Shown here: in pieces, positions 8,263-21,100 of the stretch
How the letters are laid out: the number at the start of each line of letters is the position of its first letter
How positions within the stretch are numbered: the first letter of the stretch is position 1
Assembly: GCF_003443735.1 (NCBI RefSeq)
Contig: NZ_CP031969.1
Coordinates: 2,852,001-2,916,000, forward strand
Length of the DNA stretch: 64,000 bases
Direction of reading: 5' to 3'
DNA from: Streptomyces sp. CC0208
Lineage (GTDB): Bacteria; Actinomycetota; Actinomycetes; Streptomycetales; Streptomycetaceae
The notes under the pieces: model-generated
Told to the model about the DNA's origin: nothing
The model's database searches: none
The model's input: the letters and a program-made list of their open reading frames with translations, nothing else
Translations under genes and position numbers: made by a program

Positions 8263-8900
8263 TCCGTGTCCTGGTCGCCGAGGACCAGTCCGCCGTCCGC
8301 GCCGGGCTCGTCCTCATCCTGCGCAGCGCTCCCGGCATCGAGGTGGTCGGCGAGGCGGCGGACGGTGCGCAGGCGGTGGCGCTGGCCCGGGAGCTGCGAC
8401 CGGATCTGGTGCTGATGGACGTCCAGATGCCGCGTCTTGACGGGGTGTCGGCGACGCGGGAGGTCGTGGCGGAAGGGCTCGCGGACGTCCTCGTGCTGAC
8501 CACCTTCGACCTCGACGAGTACGTGTTCGGGGCCCTGCGGGCCGGTGCCGTCGGTTTCCTGCTGAAGAACACGGAGGCGAAGGACCTCATCGAGGCCGTG
8601 CGCACGGTGGCGCGGGGGGAGGGGATCGTCGCTCCGGCCGTCACCCGGCGGCTGATCGCCGAGTTCGCCGCCAGGCCGGTCCGCGGGACGAGCGTCGATC
8701 CGGCCGTCCTCGACACCCTCACCCGCCGGGAACGCGAGGTGCTCTCCTGTCTCGGGGAGGGCCTGTCCAATGCCGACATCGCCGAGCGCCTCGACATGGC
8801 CGAGGCCACCGTGAAGACGCACGTCAGCCGTCTGCTGGGGAAGCTGGAACTGCGCAGTCGGGTGCAAGCGGCCGTACTGGCACAGGAGTTGGGCGTCTAG
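8259..8900 (+). CDS. NarL/LuxR-type response regulator
   Basis: A 213-residue response regulator. The receiver domain (about residues 1-120) has the phospho-acceptor Asp54 in DLVLMDVQMPRLDG and the switch residues TTFD and K in FLLKNTEAKDL. The C-terminal LuxR helix-turn-helix reads LTRREREVLSCLGEG, then ATVKTHVSRLLGKL. The start is ATG 8259 inside the kinase stop, behind GGAAGGAGAATCC. It is the obvious partner of the upstream kinase. The target genes are unknown; nothing in the sequence shows that it controls the neighbouring chitinase gene. Confidence 0.94.
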   Translation: MIRVLVAEDQSAVRAGLVLILRSAPGIEVVGEAADGAQAVALARELRPDLVLMDVQMPRLDGVSATREVVAEGLADVLVLTTFDLDEYVFGALRAGAVGFLLKNTEAKDLIEAVRTVARGEGIVAPAVTRRLIAEFAARPVRGTSVDPAVLDTLTRREREVLSCLGEGLSNADIAERLDMAEATVKTHVSRLLGKLELRSRVQAAVLAQELGV

Positions 8901-8918
8901 TTGCGGCTTGCACCAGAG

Positions 8919-8960
8919 TGGTCCAGACCTATTGACCTGTGGTCCAGACCTTTCTATTCT
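8919..8960 (+). promoter_or_regulatory. chitinase promoter with paired dre-like direct repeats
   Basis: The 12-mer TGGTCCAGACCT occurs twice, at 8919-8930 and 8940-8951, exactly 21 bp (two helical turns) apart. Between and after them lie -35 TTGACC (8932-8937) and, 17 bp later, -10 TATTCT (8955-8960). Direct repeats of this form in Streptomyces chitinase promoters overlap DasR-responsive elements, so repression by DasR released by GlcN-6-P or chitin products is the expected control (family knowledge). Confidence 0.85.
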
Positions 8961-9018
8961 CGCGGCACCGTGGGTGTGAAGGCTCAGTCACGCCCCCAAC
9001 TCCCCTAGGAGGCGCACG

Positions 9019-10842
<1,824 letters not shown>

Positions 10843-10858
10843 ACCACGATCCACTGAG

Positions 10859-10882
10859 GGCGCGCGGCCTGTGCCGCGCGCC
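10859..10882 (+). terminator. terminator hairpin behind the chitinase gene
   Basis: A perfect 10-bp stem, GGCGCGCGGC with GCCGCGCGCC, closes a CTGT loop 16 bases past the chitinase stop. No U-tract follows, as is usual in high-GC Streptomyces. Confidence 0.8.
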
Positions 10883-11024
10883 TTCGGCGTACTCCCCCCA
10901 GAACCGTTCGGCCCTCACCGAGGGACCATCAGCGGCCGAAACGCAGGTCCAGCAACACGCGAACCTCGGGCAGCCCGTCGGTCAGGCCCAGGTCTGGCCC
11001 GTCGGCGTCACCGTGACCCTCGAC

Positions 11025-11471
11025 TCAGGCCACGTTGACACGCTGACCAGGGGGAGCTGCCTCCAGCCACGCGAGGAAACCGGTCAGCGCGTCTTCGCTC
11101 ATCGCGAGTTCGAGACGCGTGCCCCGGTGCAGACAGGTCAGGATCACGGCGTCGGAGAGCAGGGCCATCTCCTCCTCCCCGTCGGGGAGCCGACGGCCGG
11201 CGACCTCGATCGCGGCCCGCTCCAGGACGCGGCGCGGGCGATAGGCGTAGGAGAAGACGCGGTACCACTCGACGCGGTCGCCGTTGTAGCGGGCGACGCC
11301 GTAGCTCCAGCCCTTGCCGCTGGGGTCGGATTTCTCGGGGACGTCCCAGCGCAGGGAACAGTCGAAGGTGCCGCCGGAGCGCTGGATGAGTCTGCGGCGC
11401 AGGCCGAAGACGAACAGCCCCAGCACCACCAGGGCCACGACGATTCCGCACACAGTCAGAGCGAGGACCAT
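11025..11471 (-). CDS. DUF2550 membrane-anchored protein
   Basis: A 148-residue protein with one N-terminal membrane helix (VLALTVCGIVVALVVLGLFVFGL) followed by basic residues and a soluble domain containing FDCSLRWD and GWSYGVARYNGDRVEWYRVFS, the pattern of actinobacterial DUF2550. Start ATG 11471 has AGGAGG 9 bases upstream; GTG 11477 is in frame but only 3 bases from the same site. It lies next to atpC in the same direction but behind the atp terminator, so it comes after the operon, not in it. The C-terminus is probably cytoplasmic. Function is not established; the position next to atpC is, as I recall, common in actinobacteria. Confidence 0.85.
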   Translation of the reverse strand: MVLALTVCGIVVALVVLGLFVFGLRRRLIQRSGGTFDCSLRWDVPEKSDPSGKGWSYGVARYNGDRVEWYRVFSYAYRPRRVLERAAIEVAGRRLPDGEEEMALLSDAVILTCLHRGTRLELAMSEDALTGFLAWLEAAPPGQRVNVA

Positions 11472-11541
11472 CGACACCGACCTCCTCGTCTCCTAGGTAC
11501 CTTCAATAGGTAACGGAACGGAAAAAACATCCAGATCTGCC

Positions 11542-11587
11542 TCAGCCGCGACCGGCTCCGGATCGCTCCGGTGCCGGCCGCGGCTGA
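11542..11587 (-). terminator. terminator of the atp operon
   Basis: Two 20-base arms (11542-11561 and 11568-11587) pair with 18 of 20 matches around an ATCGCT loop, 26 bases past the atpC stop. Confidence 0.8.
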
Positions 11588-11613
11588 GTGACGTCATACG
11601 GCTCCGCGCTGGT

Positions 11614-11988
11614 TCAGCGCGCAGTCGCCGCGCGCAGTCGTACGTCCGCGCGACGCTCGGCGGCGGCGTCGCCCTCCGCCTTCGCGCGCTCCAGCTCCCG
11701 CTCCGCGCGCTGGACGTCGATCTCGTCCGACAGCTCGGCGATCTCGGCCAGCAGCGACAGCTTGTTGTCGGCGAACGAGATGAAACCGCCGTGCACCGCG
11801 GCGACAACCGTCCCGCCATCGCTCGTACGGATGGTCACCGGGCCCGACTCCAGCACACCGAGCAGCGGCTGGTGACCGGGCATGACGCCGATGTCGCCGG
11901 ACGTGGTGCGCGCGACGACCAGGGTGGCCTCGCCGGACCAGACCTCTCGGTCGGCCGCGACCAGCGCGACGTGCAGCTCAGCAGCCAA
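11614..11988 (-). CDS. atpC: ATP synthase F1 epsilon subunit
   Basis: A 124-residue epsilon subunit, which couples and brakes rotation in F1. The N-terminal beta-barrel has LVVARTTSGDIGVMPGHQPLLG and the C-terminal helices carry ELERAKAEGDAAAERR. The start is TTG 11988 with GAGGAG just upstream (first residues read AAELHVALVAADREVW); upstream in-frame codons have no such site. It is the last gene of the operon, followed by a hairpin. It is separated from atpD by 110 bp. Confidence 0.96.
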   Translation of the reverse strand: MAAELHVALVAADREVWSGEATLVVARTTSGDIGVMPGHQPLLGVLESGPVTIRTSDGGTVVAAVHGGFISFADNKLSLLAEIAELSDEIDVQRAERELERAKAEGDAAAERRADVRLRAATAR

Positions 11989-12098
11989 GGTGGCTCCTCG
12001 GGTCACCACCCGGCGGTTCTGCCGGGTGTTGGTTACAAGTCTAGTGGGCGTGAATGAGGGGGCGGGACGTGCCCCGCCCCCTCAGACGAGCGCGATGC

Positions 12099-14452
<2,354 letters not shown>

Positions 14453-14473
14453 GAGTCAGGTCCCTTCCTTACG

Positions 14474-16063
14474 TCACTTGGCCGCGGCCGGGGCGTCCTC
14501 GCCGAGAAGCTTGCCGTCCGAGGTCTCGAACTGCTTCTTGAAGTCGGCGATCGCGTCGGCAACAGCGGTGAGGGTGTCGTCCGACATCTTGCCGCCCTCC
14601 TTGATGGAGGTCATGAGGCCCTGCTCCTTGCGGTGCAGGTACTCCAGCAGCTCCTTCTCGAAGCGGCGGATGTCGTTGACCGGGACGTCGTCCATCTTGC
14701 CGGTGGTGCCGGCCCAGACGGAGACGACCTGGTCCTCGGTCGCCATCGGCTGGTACTGGGCCTGCTTCAGCAGCTCGACCATGCGCTGGCCGCGCTCCAG
14801 CTGCGCCTTCGACGCGGCGTCCAGGTCGGAACCGAAGGCGGCGAACGCCTCCAGCTCACGGAACTGGGCGAGGTCCACGCGGAGGCGACCGGAGACCTGC
14901 TTCATCGCCTTGTGCTGCGCGGAACCACCGACTCGGGAGACGGAGATACCGACGTTCAGCGCGGGGCGCTGACCGGCGTTGAACAGGTCCGACTCCAGGA
15001 AGCACTGGCCGTCGGTGATGGAGATGACGTTGGTCGGGATGAACGCCGAGACGTCGTTGGCCTTGGTCTCGACGATTGGCAGACCGGTCATCGAACCGGC
15101 ACCCATCTCGTCGGAGAGCTTGGCGCAGCGCTCCAGCAGACGGGAGTGCAGGTAGAAGACGTCACCCGGGTAGGCCTCACGGCCCGGCGGGCGGCGCAGC
15201 AGCAGGGACACGGCGCGGTAGGCGTCGGCCTGCTTCGAGAGGTCGTCGAAGATGATGAGGACGTGCTTGCCCTCGTACATCCACTGCTGGCCGATGGCCG
15301 AACCGGTGTACGGCGCCAGGTACTTGAAGCCGGCCGGGTCGGACGCCGGGGCGGCGACGATGGTCGTGTACTCCAGCGCGCCGGCCTCTTCGAGGGCGCC
15401 ACGCACGGAGGCGATGGTCGAGCCCTTCTGGCCGATGGCGACGTAGACGCAGCGGACCTGCTTCTTCGGGTCGCCGGAGCGCCAGTTGTCACGCTGGTTG
15501 ATGATCGTGTCGACGGCCAGGGCGGTCTTGCCGGTCTGACGGTCACCGATGATCAGCTGACGCTGGCCACGGCCGATCGGGGTCATCGCGTCGACGGCCT
15601 TGTAGCCGGTCTCCATCGGCTCGTGCACCGACTTACGGGCCATGACGCCCGGAGCCTGCAGCTCAAGGGCGCGACGACCGCTGGTCTCGATCTCGCCGAG
15701 GCCGTCGATCGGGGCACCGAGCGGGTCGACGACGCGGCCGAGGTAGCCCTCGCCGACGGCCACGGAGAGGACCTCGCCGGTACGGGTGACCGGCTGACCC
15801 TCCTCGATGCCGCTGAACTCACCGAGGATGACGCAACCGATCTCGCGCTCTTCCAGGTTGAGCGCGAGGCCGAGGGTGCCGTCCTCGAACTTCAGCAGTT
15901 CGTTGGCCATGGCCGAGGGCAGACCCTCGACCTTCGCGATGCCGTCGCCGGCAAGGGTGACCGTACCGACCTCCTCGCGCGAGGCCGCGTCCGGCTTGTA
16001 CGACTGGACGAAGTTCTCCAGCGCGTCCCGGATCTCCTCCGGCCGGATCGTGAGCTCCGCCAT
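14474..16063 (-). CDS. atpA: ATP synthase F1 alpha subunit
   Basis: A 529-residue regulatory alpha subunit. The P-loop is [15 protein letters not shown] near residue 170, followed by [11 protein letters not shown] and the arginine-finger region [17 protein letters not shown]. Start ATG 16063 ([11 protein letters not shown]) is the conserved one; the open frame continues upstream to 16138 through non-conserved sequence. AAGGAGAG lies about 14 bases upstream and AGGGAA nearer. Confidence 0.97.
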   Translation of the reverse strand: MAELTIRPEEIRDALENFVQSYKPDAASREEVGTVTLAGDGIAKVEGLPSAMANELLKFEDGTLGLALNLEEREIGCVILGEFSGIEEGQPVTRTGEVLSVAVGEGYLGRVVDPLGAPIDGLGEIETSGRRALELQAPGVMARKSVHEPMETGYKAVDAMTPIGRGQRQLIIGDRQTGKTALAVDTIINQRDNWRSGDPKKQVRCVYVAIGQKGSTIASVRGALEEAGALEYTTIVAAPASDPAGFKYLAPYTGSAIGQQWMYEGKHVLIIFDDLSKQADAYRAVSLLLRRPPGREAYPGDVFYLHSRLLERCAKLSDEMGAGSMTGLPIVETKANDVSAFIPTNVISITDGQCFLESDLFNAGQRPALNVGISVSRVGGSAQHKAMKQVSGRLRVDLAQFRELEAFAAFGSDLDAASKAQLERGQRMVELLKQAQYQPMATEDQVVSVWAGTTGKMDDVPVNDIRRFEKELLEYLHRKEQGLMTSIKEGGKMSDDTLTAVADAIADFKKQFETSDGKLLGEDAPAAAK

Positions 16064-16188
16064 CTGGGTTCCCTGCTCTCCTTGTTGGGCCCGAAGTTTC
16101 ACTTTGGGGGTCTGGGGTCGGCCCCCAGGATTCTTCATGTACGGCCCAACCAGGGCCGTCGTAAGTACGTACTGCTATGAAGTTGCTG

Positions 16189-17004
16189 CTAGCCCGCCAG
16201 GCGGCGGCCGGCGTCCTCGATGCGGTCCGCGAGGGAGCCGTTGATGACCTCGTCGCCGACCTGCACCCGGATCCCGCCGAGGACCTCGGGGTCCACGTCG
16301 AGGTTGAGGTGCATCTGGCGGCCGTAGAGCTTCGCCAGGGCACCGCCCAGGCGCTGCTTCTGCTGGTCGCTCAGCGGAACCGCCGAGGTGACGACGGCCA
16401 CCATGCGGTCCCGGCGCTCGGCGGCGAGCTTGGACAGGGACTCCAGTCCCGCCTCCAGGCTACGTCCCCGGGGCGCGGCCACAAGGCGCGTCACCAAACG
16501 CTCGGTCGTCGCATCGGCGCGGCCACCGAGCAGGCTGCGAAGCAGCTCACGCTTGGCCGGGGCCGTGGCGGCGCGGTCGGTCAGCGCGGCGCGCAGCTCG
16601 GTGTTCGAGGCGACGATCCGGCCGAACCGGAACAGCTCGTCCTCGACGTTGTCGAGCTTGCCCCGCCGCTGCGCGGCGGTGAGGTCGGCGGTGTCGGCCA
16701 GCTCCTCCAGTGCGTCCACCAGGTCGCGCGAGCGCGACCAGCGGGAGCGCACCATGCCGGACACCAGGTCGGTGGCGGGGCCGCCGACCTGCGTGCCGAT
16801 CAGGCGCTGGGCCAGTTCGGCCTTGGCCTCGCCGGCCTGCGCCGGGTCGGTCAGGACCCGACGCAGCGACACCTCGCGGTCGAGCAGCGCGGTGACGGCG
16901 GCCAGCTCGTCGGCGAGCGAGCCGGCGTCCACGGACGTGTTGTCCGTCAGCGCGTCGAGACGCTCGCGTGCGGCTGCCAGGGCGTCGCGGCTCGCTCCGT
17001 TCAT
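16189..17004 (-). CDS. atpH: ATP synthase F1 delta subunit, long actinobacterial form
   Basis: A 271-residue delta subunit, which joins F1 to the peripheral stalk. It is about 90 residues longer than the proteobacterial form, as is normal for Streptomyces. The C-terminal half contains MVAVVTSAVPLSDQQKQRL and VDPEVLGGIRVQVGDEVIN, the conserved OSCP signature; the N-terminal half is Ala/Arg/Glu-rich helical. It starts at ATG 17004 inside the atpF stop (4-base overlap). The 125-bp gap to atpA is the largest within atpH-A-G-D. Confidence 0.95.
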   Translation of the reverse strand: MNGASRDALAAARERLDALTDNTSVDAGSLADELAAVTALLDREVSLRRVLTDPAQAGEAKAELAQRLIGTQVGGPATDLVSGMVRSRWSRSRDLVDALEELADTADLTAAQRRGKLDNVEDELFRFGRIVASNTELRAALTDRAATAPAKRELLRSLLGGRADATTERLVTRLVAAPRGRSLEAGLESLSKLAAERRDRMVAVVTSAVPLSDQQKQRLGGALAKLYGRQMHLNLDVDPEVLGGIRVQVGDEVINGSLADRIEDAGRRLAG

Positions 17005-17546
17005 CGCGCGGCCTCGGCCTTCTCCTCGAGGTCGTCGAGGAAGCGGTCGATCACGCGGCTCTGCCGGGCGTGGTCCTCGAGGGACTCACCGACGAGCTTG
17101 CCGGCCAGGTCGGTGGCGAGCTTGCCGACGTCCTGGCGCAGCGCGGACGCGGCGGCCTTGCGGTCTGCCTCGATCTGCGCGTGACCGGCGGCGACGATCT
17201 CCTCGCGCTGCCGCTGGCCTTCCGCGCGCATCTCGGCGATGAGCGTGGCGCCCTGCTCCTGAGCCTCCTGGCGCAGGCGCGCGGCCTCGTGGCGGGCCTC
17301 GGCGAGCTGTGCCTTGTACTGCTCGAGGACGCTCTGGGCCTCGGTCTGCGCGGCCTCGGCCTTCTCGATACCGCCCTCGATGGCCTCGCGACGCTCGTCC
17401 AGAACCTTGTTGATGTTCGGAAGGAGCTTCTTCGCCAGGAAGCCGAAGACGATGACGAAGGCGATCAGGCCGATGACGAGCTCGGGGATCGGCGGGACGA
17501 GGGGATTCTCCATCTCCTCGGCCGCGATCGTGAGCAGCTGGCTCAT
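17001..17546 (-). CDS. atpF: ATP synthase Fo b subunit
   Basis: A 181-residue peripheral-stalk b subunit. One N-terminal membrane helix (ELVIGLIAFVIVFGFLAKK) precedes a long charged coiled coil rich in Glu, Ala, Arg and Gln. It overlaps atpH by 4 bases. Length and domain order are standard. Confidence 0.96.
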   Translation of the reverse strand: MSQLLTIAAEEMENPLVPPIPELVIGLIAFVIVFGFLAKKLLPNINKVLDERREAIEGGIEKAEAAQTEAQSVLEQYKAQLAEARHEAARLRQEAQEQGATLIAEMRAEGQRQREEIVAAGHAQIEADRKAAASALRQDVGKLATDLAGKLVGESLEDHARQSRVIDRFLDDLEEKAEAAR

Positions 17547-17587
17547 GTGTATGCCTTTCGTCTAGTCGGCTGGTCTGTGATCAGCGA

Positions 17588-17836
<249 letters not shown>

Positions 17837-17895
17837 TTACGGACCGGTGGGGGTTGGCCACCGGACGAGGTGTGGAGGTCGGGGGTGCGGGTGGC

Positions 17896-18717
17896 TCAGT
17901 GGTGCTCGGCCAGCGCGCCCTGGATGTAGGTGCAGGTCAGCAGGACGAACACATAGGCCTGCAGAGCCTGGATGAACAGCTCGAAGGCGGTCATCACCAC
18001 GGTCATGATGAACGAGACACCCGCGTAGGCGATGCCGATGCCGTTCAGCAGGTACCAGCTGGCGATCGTGAAGAGCAGCAGCAGGGTGTGACCGGCGAAC
18101 ATGTTGGCGAAGAGTCGCACGGCGTGGGTGAACGGGCGGATCAGGATGTTCGAGAAGAACTCGATCAGCATCGCCAGCGGAAGCACCGGGCCGAGCGACT
18201 TGTCGTAGCCCGTCACGTTCTTGAAGAAGCCGACGAAACCGTGCCGCTTGAAGGTCAGCGACACCCACAGGACGTAGACGATCAAGGCCAGTACCAGCGG
18301 GTACGAGATGATCGACGTGACCGGGAACTGAGCGATCGGAACGATGGACCAGAGGTTCATCATCCAGACGAAGAAGAAGAGCGAGACGACGAGGGGTACG
18401 TACTTCTCGCCCTCCTTCTTGCCGATGGTCTCGTAGACGACTCCACGGCGGATGAAGTCGTAGCCCGCCTCGGCCACCATCTGGAGCTTGCCGGGGACGA
18501 CCTGCGGCTTGCGGAAGGCGGCCCAGAAGAACCCGACGATGATGATCGACCCGAGGAGCGCCAGGAGCATCGTCTTGTTGAAGTACACGTTGCTGTCCCC
18601 GTCGCCCCAGATGGGCTCGAACAGGAACGAGTGCAGGCCGGGAGAGGGGAAGCCACAGCCGTCAAAGATGTGGCAATCGGTCTCGAAGGCGAGCACCTGC
18701 GTCGGGTCAGCACTCAC
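17896..18717 (-). CDS. atpB: ATP synthase Fo a subunit
   Basis: A 273-residue a subunit carrying the proton half-channels. About six helices are visible, with the essential Arg in IRPFTHAVRLFANMFAGH. Start GTG 18717 was chosen because AAGGAG sits 6 bases upstream; the open frame to 18753 has no such site. The 225-bp spacer to atpI has no convincing gene. Confidence 0.95.
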   Translation of the reverse strand: MSADPTQVLAFETDCHIFDGCGFPSPGLHSFLFEPIWGDGDSNVYFNKTMLLALLGSIIIVGFFWAAFRKPQVVPGKLQMVAEAGYDFIRRGVVYETIGKKEGEKYVPLVVSLFFFVWMMNLWSIVPIAQFPVTSIISYPLVLALIVYVLWVSLTFKRHGFVGFFKNVTGYDKSLGPVLPLAMLIEFFSNILIRPFTHAVRLFANMFAGHTLLLLFTIASWYLLNGIGIAYAGVSFIMTVVMTAFELFIQALQAYVFVLLTCTYIQGALAEHH

Positions 18718-18942
18718 CGCGGGCTCCTTCAGCGTGACGCATGGGTACGGCAACCTCGTTGTGTCGGCGCGGCATACTGTCGCGGTTCGGCACGGGACTG
18801 GTGTTACGGATGTGGGGGCGGCTGGTGGGCATCTCGCCTCGCGATTGAGCAGGCGTCAGCTCGGATGCCCGCGCCCGCGATGCCGCAGTTGGCACCGGAC
18901 GATAGCAGGAGATCTCAGACGTCTTTATCCCGGCCCTACCCC

Positions 18943-19356
18943 TCACGACGAGTGCCCCGATTTATCGGGCTCGACGTAGAGGATCTTGGACTTCATGTGC
19001 GCACGGGTCTGCGCGGCGATCCACGCGAGGGTGCAGGCGACCAGCGTGAACGCGAAGGCCTTGGGATGGAAGAGCGTGGTGTTCTTGAACGCGGCCATGA
19101 AGACGAAAAGCAGCAGGATCTGCGTCGCGTACAGCATGAGGCCCATCGCCTGGAACAGGTGCGGAAGCGATTTGGCAGTGCGCTGCAGGATGTACAGACC
19201 GAGACCCATGAACAGGATCACGATCACCGTCGCGACAGCTGACCCGATCGCACCCTTGCCACCGACGACCAAGCCGCTGACGACGGCGGCGATCGCGCCG
19301 ACGGCAGCCGTGGGCACGGCGGCCTGAGCCAGGATCCGGACGTCGTTGGACGGCAT
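18943..19356 (-). CDS. atpI: ATP synthase protein I
   Basis: A 137-residue protein with four hydrophobic segments (for example AAVGAIAAVVSGLVVGG, VIVILFMGLGLYIL, LMLYATQILLLFVFMAAF, TLVACTLAWIAAQ). It is the usual first gene of the operon, thought to assist c-ring assembly or magnesium supply. Start ATG 19356 has GGAG 11 bases upstream. An alternative ATG at 19395 would add 13 residues. Assignment rests on position and hydrophobicity pattern. Confidence 0.9.
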   Translation of the reverse strand: MPSNDVRILAQAAVPTAAVGAIAAVVSGLVVGGKGAIGSAVATVIVILFMGLGLYILQRTAKSLPHLFQAMGLMLYATQILLLFVFMAAFKNTTLFHPKAFAFTLVACTLAWIAAQTRAHMKSKILYVEPDKSGHSS

Positions 19357-19663
19357 GGCGGCAACTCCGCTTTCAAAGGGGGGGTGTGTCGTCATGGACG
19401 AGCGTAGTCCCGGGCTGAGGGTGACCCTCACGCCAAGGGACCGTCGCACTACGGTCCTTCGGCTCTGCCCTGGGTTCTCGTGAACCGTATCACAAACTAT
19501 TTGATGCGGTCTTTACCTAGAACGTGTGCCCACTGTCACACATGAGAGTGAAGCTGCGCGTCTGTGCGCAAACGTGGTCGACTTGTCTGGTATATGGGCG
19601 ATTTGTCGCCCCGCGGAACTCCCACGCGTTGGCAATGCTTTAGTCAGATTCTTACCTTGGCCG
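19357..19663. other. intergenic region, likely atp operon promoter region
   Basis: A 307-bp spacer between the wecA-like stop and atpI. It is distinctly AT-richer than its flanks around 19490-19620, which suits the promoter of the atp operon on the minus strand. I cannot assign -35/-10 boxes with confidence, and no gene is seen. Confidence 0.5.
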
Positions 19664-20971
19664 TCAGCGCGAGCTCTCGGCCTTGTGCCTCTCCGGGACG
19701 GGCGTACGGGCGCTCAGCGCGGTCGCGCCGTTGACACCCGCCACCCCCACGGCGACCGCGGTGCGCTGCTCCACCTCCACGGACTCCTCGACCACGGCAC
19801 GCCGACGGCGGCGGTAACGCGGCGGCACGATGTGCTGGGCCCACATCGGGGCGCGCGGGGTGAAGCGCGGCAGGAGCAGCAGGACGAGCCCGATCGCGCT
19901 GAGGAACACGACGCCGAGCACGATCCACATGGACGCGGAGTTCACCGAGTAGGCGAGCGAGCCGAACGCGATCAGCGCCGACCAGAAGTACATGAGCCAC
20001 ACGGCCCGGCTGTGCGAGTGCCCGATCTCCAGGAGCCGGTGGTGCAGATGCCCGCGGTCGGCGGCGAACGGCGACTGGCCCCGCCAGGTGCGGCGCACGA
20101 TGGCCGAGATCAGGTCGGCGGCCGGCACCGCGATGATGGTCAGCGGCAGCAGCAGCGGAATGTAGACGGGGACCGTCTGGTGCACGGCCGCCTTCTCGGA
20201 CCCGGCGAACAGCTTCAGCGCGTCCGGGTCGATCTGCCCGGTGATGGAGATCGCGCCGGCGGCCAGCACCAGGCCGATGAGCATCGATCCCGAGTCCCCC
20301 ATGAAGATCCTCGCGGGGTGCATGTTGTGCGGCAGGAAGCCCAGGCACATGCCCATCAGGATCGCCGAGAACAGCGTCGCCGGGGCGGCCGCCTCGATGC
20401 CGTACGAGTACCAGATCCGGTAGGCGTACAGGAAGAACGCGGCCGCGGCGATGCAGACCATGCCGGACGCGAGACCGTCGAGGCCGTCGACGAAGTTCAC
20501 CGCGTTGATGGTGATGACGACGAGCGCGACCGTCAGCAGGGTGCCCTGCCACTGGGTCAGCGCGACCGAGCCGACGCTGGGGATCGGCAGCCACAGGATC
20601 GTCAGACCCTGCATCACCATCACGCCCGCGGCGATCATCTGGCCGCCCAGCTTGATCAGGGCGTCGATCTCGAACTTGTCGTCCAGGACACCGATCAGCC
20701 AGATCAGGGCCGCCCCGGAGAGCAGCGCGCGCGGTTCGTTCGACTTCTCGAAGACCTCGCTGAGGTTGGTCAGGTGGTCGGCGACCAGCAGGCCCGCGCA
20801 CAGTCCGAAGAACATGGCGATACCGCCGAGCCGCGGAGTCGGTTCCCGGTGCACGTCACGGGCCCGGATCTCCGGCATCGCTCCGGCCACGATCGCGAAC
20901 TTCCGTACCGGCCCTGTCAGCAGATACGTCACCGCGGCCGTGATGCAGAGCGTCAGCAGGTATTCACGCAC
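19664..20971 (-). CDS. MraY/WecA-family undecaprenyl-phosphate sugar-1-phosphate transferase
   Basis: A 435-residue polytopic enzyme that moves a UDP-HexNAc sugar-1-phosphate to undecaprenyl phosphate, the first lipid step of teichoic-acid or other glycopolymer synthesis. It has about eleven membrane helices and the family motifs PTPRLGGIAMF, FVDGLDGLASG, GSMLIGLVLAAG and the HLHHRLLEIGHSHSR loop. Start GTG 20971 has GGGGAAG upstream. The C-terminal 60 residues beyond the membrane are a variable basic tail. It resembles WecA/TagO rather than MraY. It precedes atpI in the transcription direction and may be read into the atp region. Confidence 0.9.
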   Translation of the reverse strand: MREYLLTLCITAAVTYLLTGPVRKFAIVAGAMPEIRARDVHREPTPRLGGIAMFFGLCAGLLVADHLTNLSEVFEKSNEPRALLSGAALIWLIGVLDDKFEIDALIKLGGQMIAAGVMVMQGLTILWLPIPSVGSVALTQWQGTLLTVALVVITINAVNFVDGLDGLASGMVCIAAAAFFLYAYRIWYSYGIEAAAPATLFSAILMGMCLGFLPHNMHPARIFMGDSGSMLIGLVLAAGAISITGQIDPDALKLFAGSEKAAVHQTVPVYIPLLLPLTIIAVPAADLISAIVRRTWRGQSPFAADRGHLHHRLLEIGHSHSRAVWLMYFWSALIAFGSLAYSVNSASMWIVLGVVFLSAIGLVLLLLPRFTPRAPMWAQHIVPPRYRRRRRAVVEESVEVEQRTAVAVGVAGVNGATALSARTPVPERHKAESSR

Positions 20972-21100
20972 AGGCTTCCCCACAGGTCTCGCTGGCCATC
21001 TCAGCCCCACACCCTAGCGACGCACGCATATGGTTGGGGACTTCCGGGTAGAGCCGATGGTTGCACGTGCGGCTGTGCCCGCAGGTGCGGATACCCCCGC

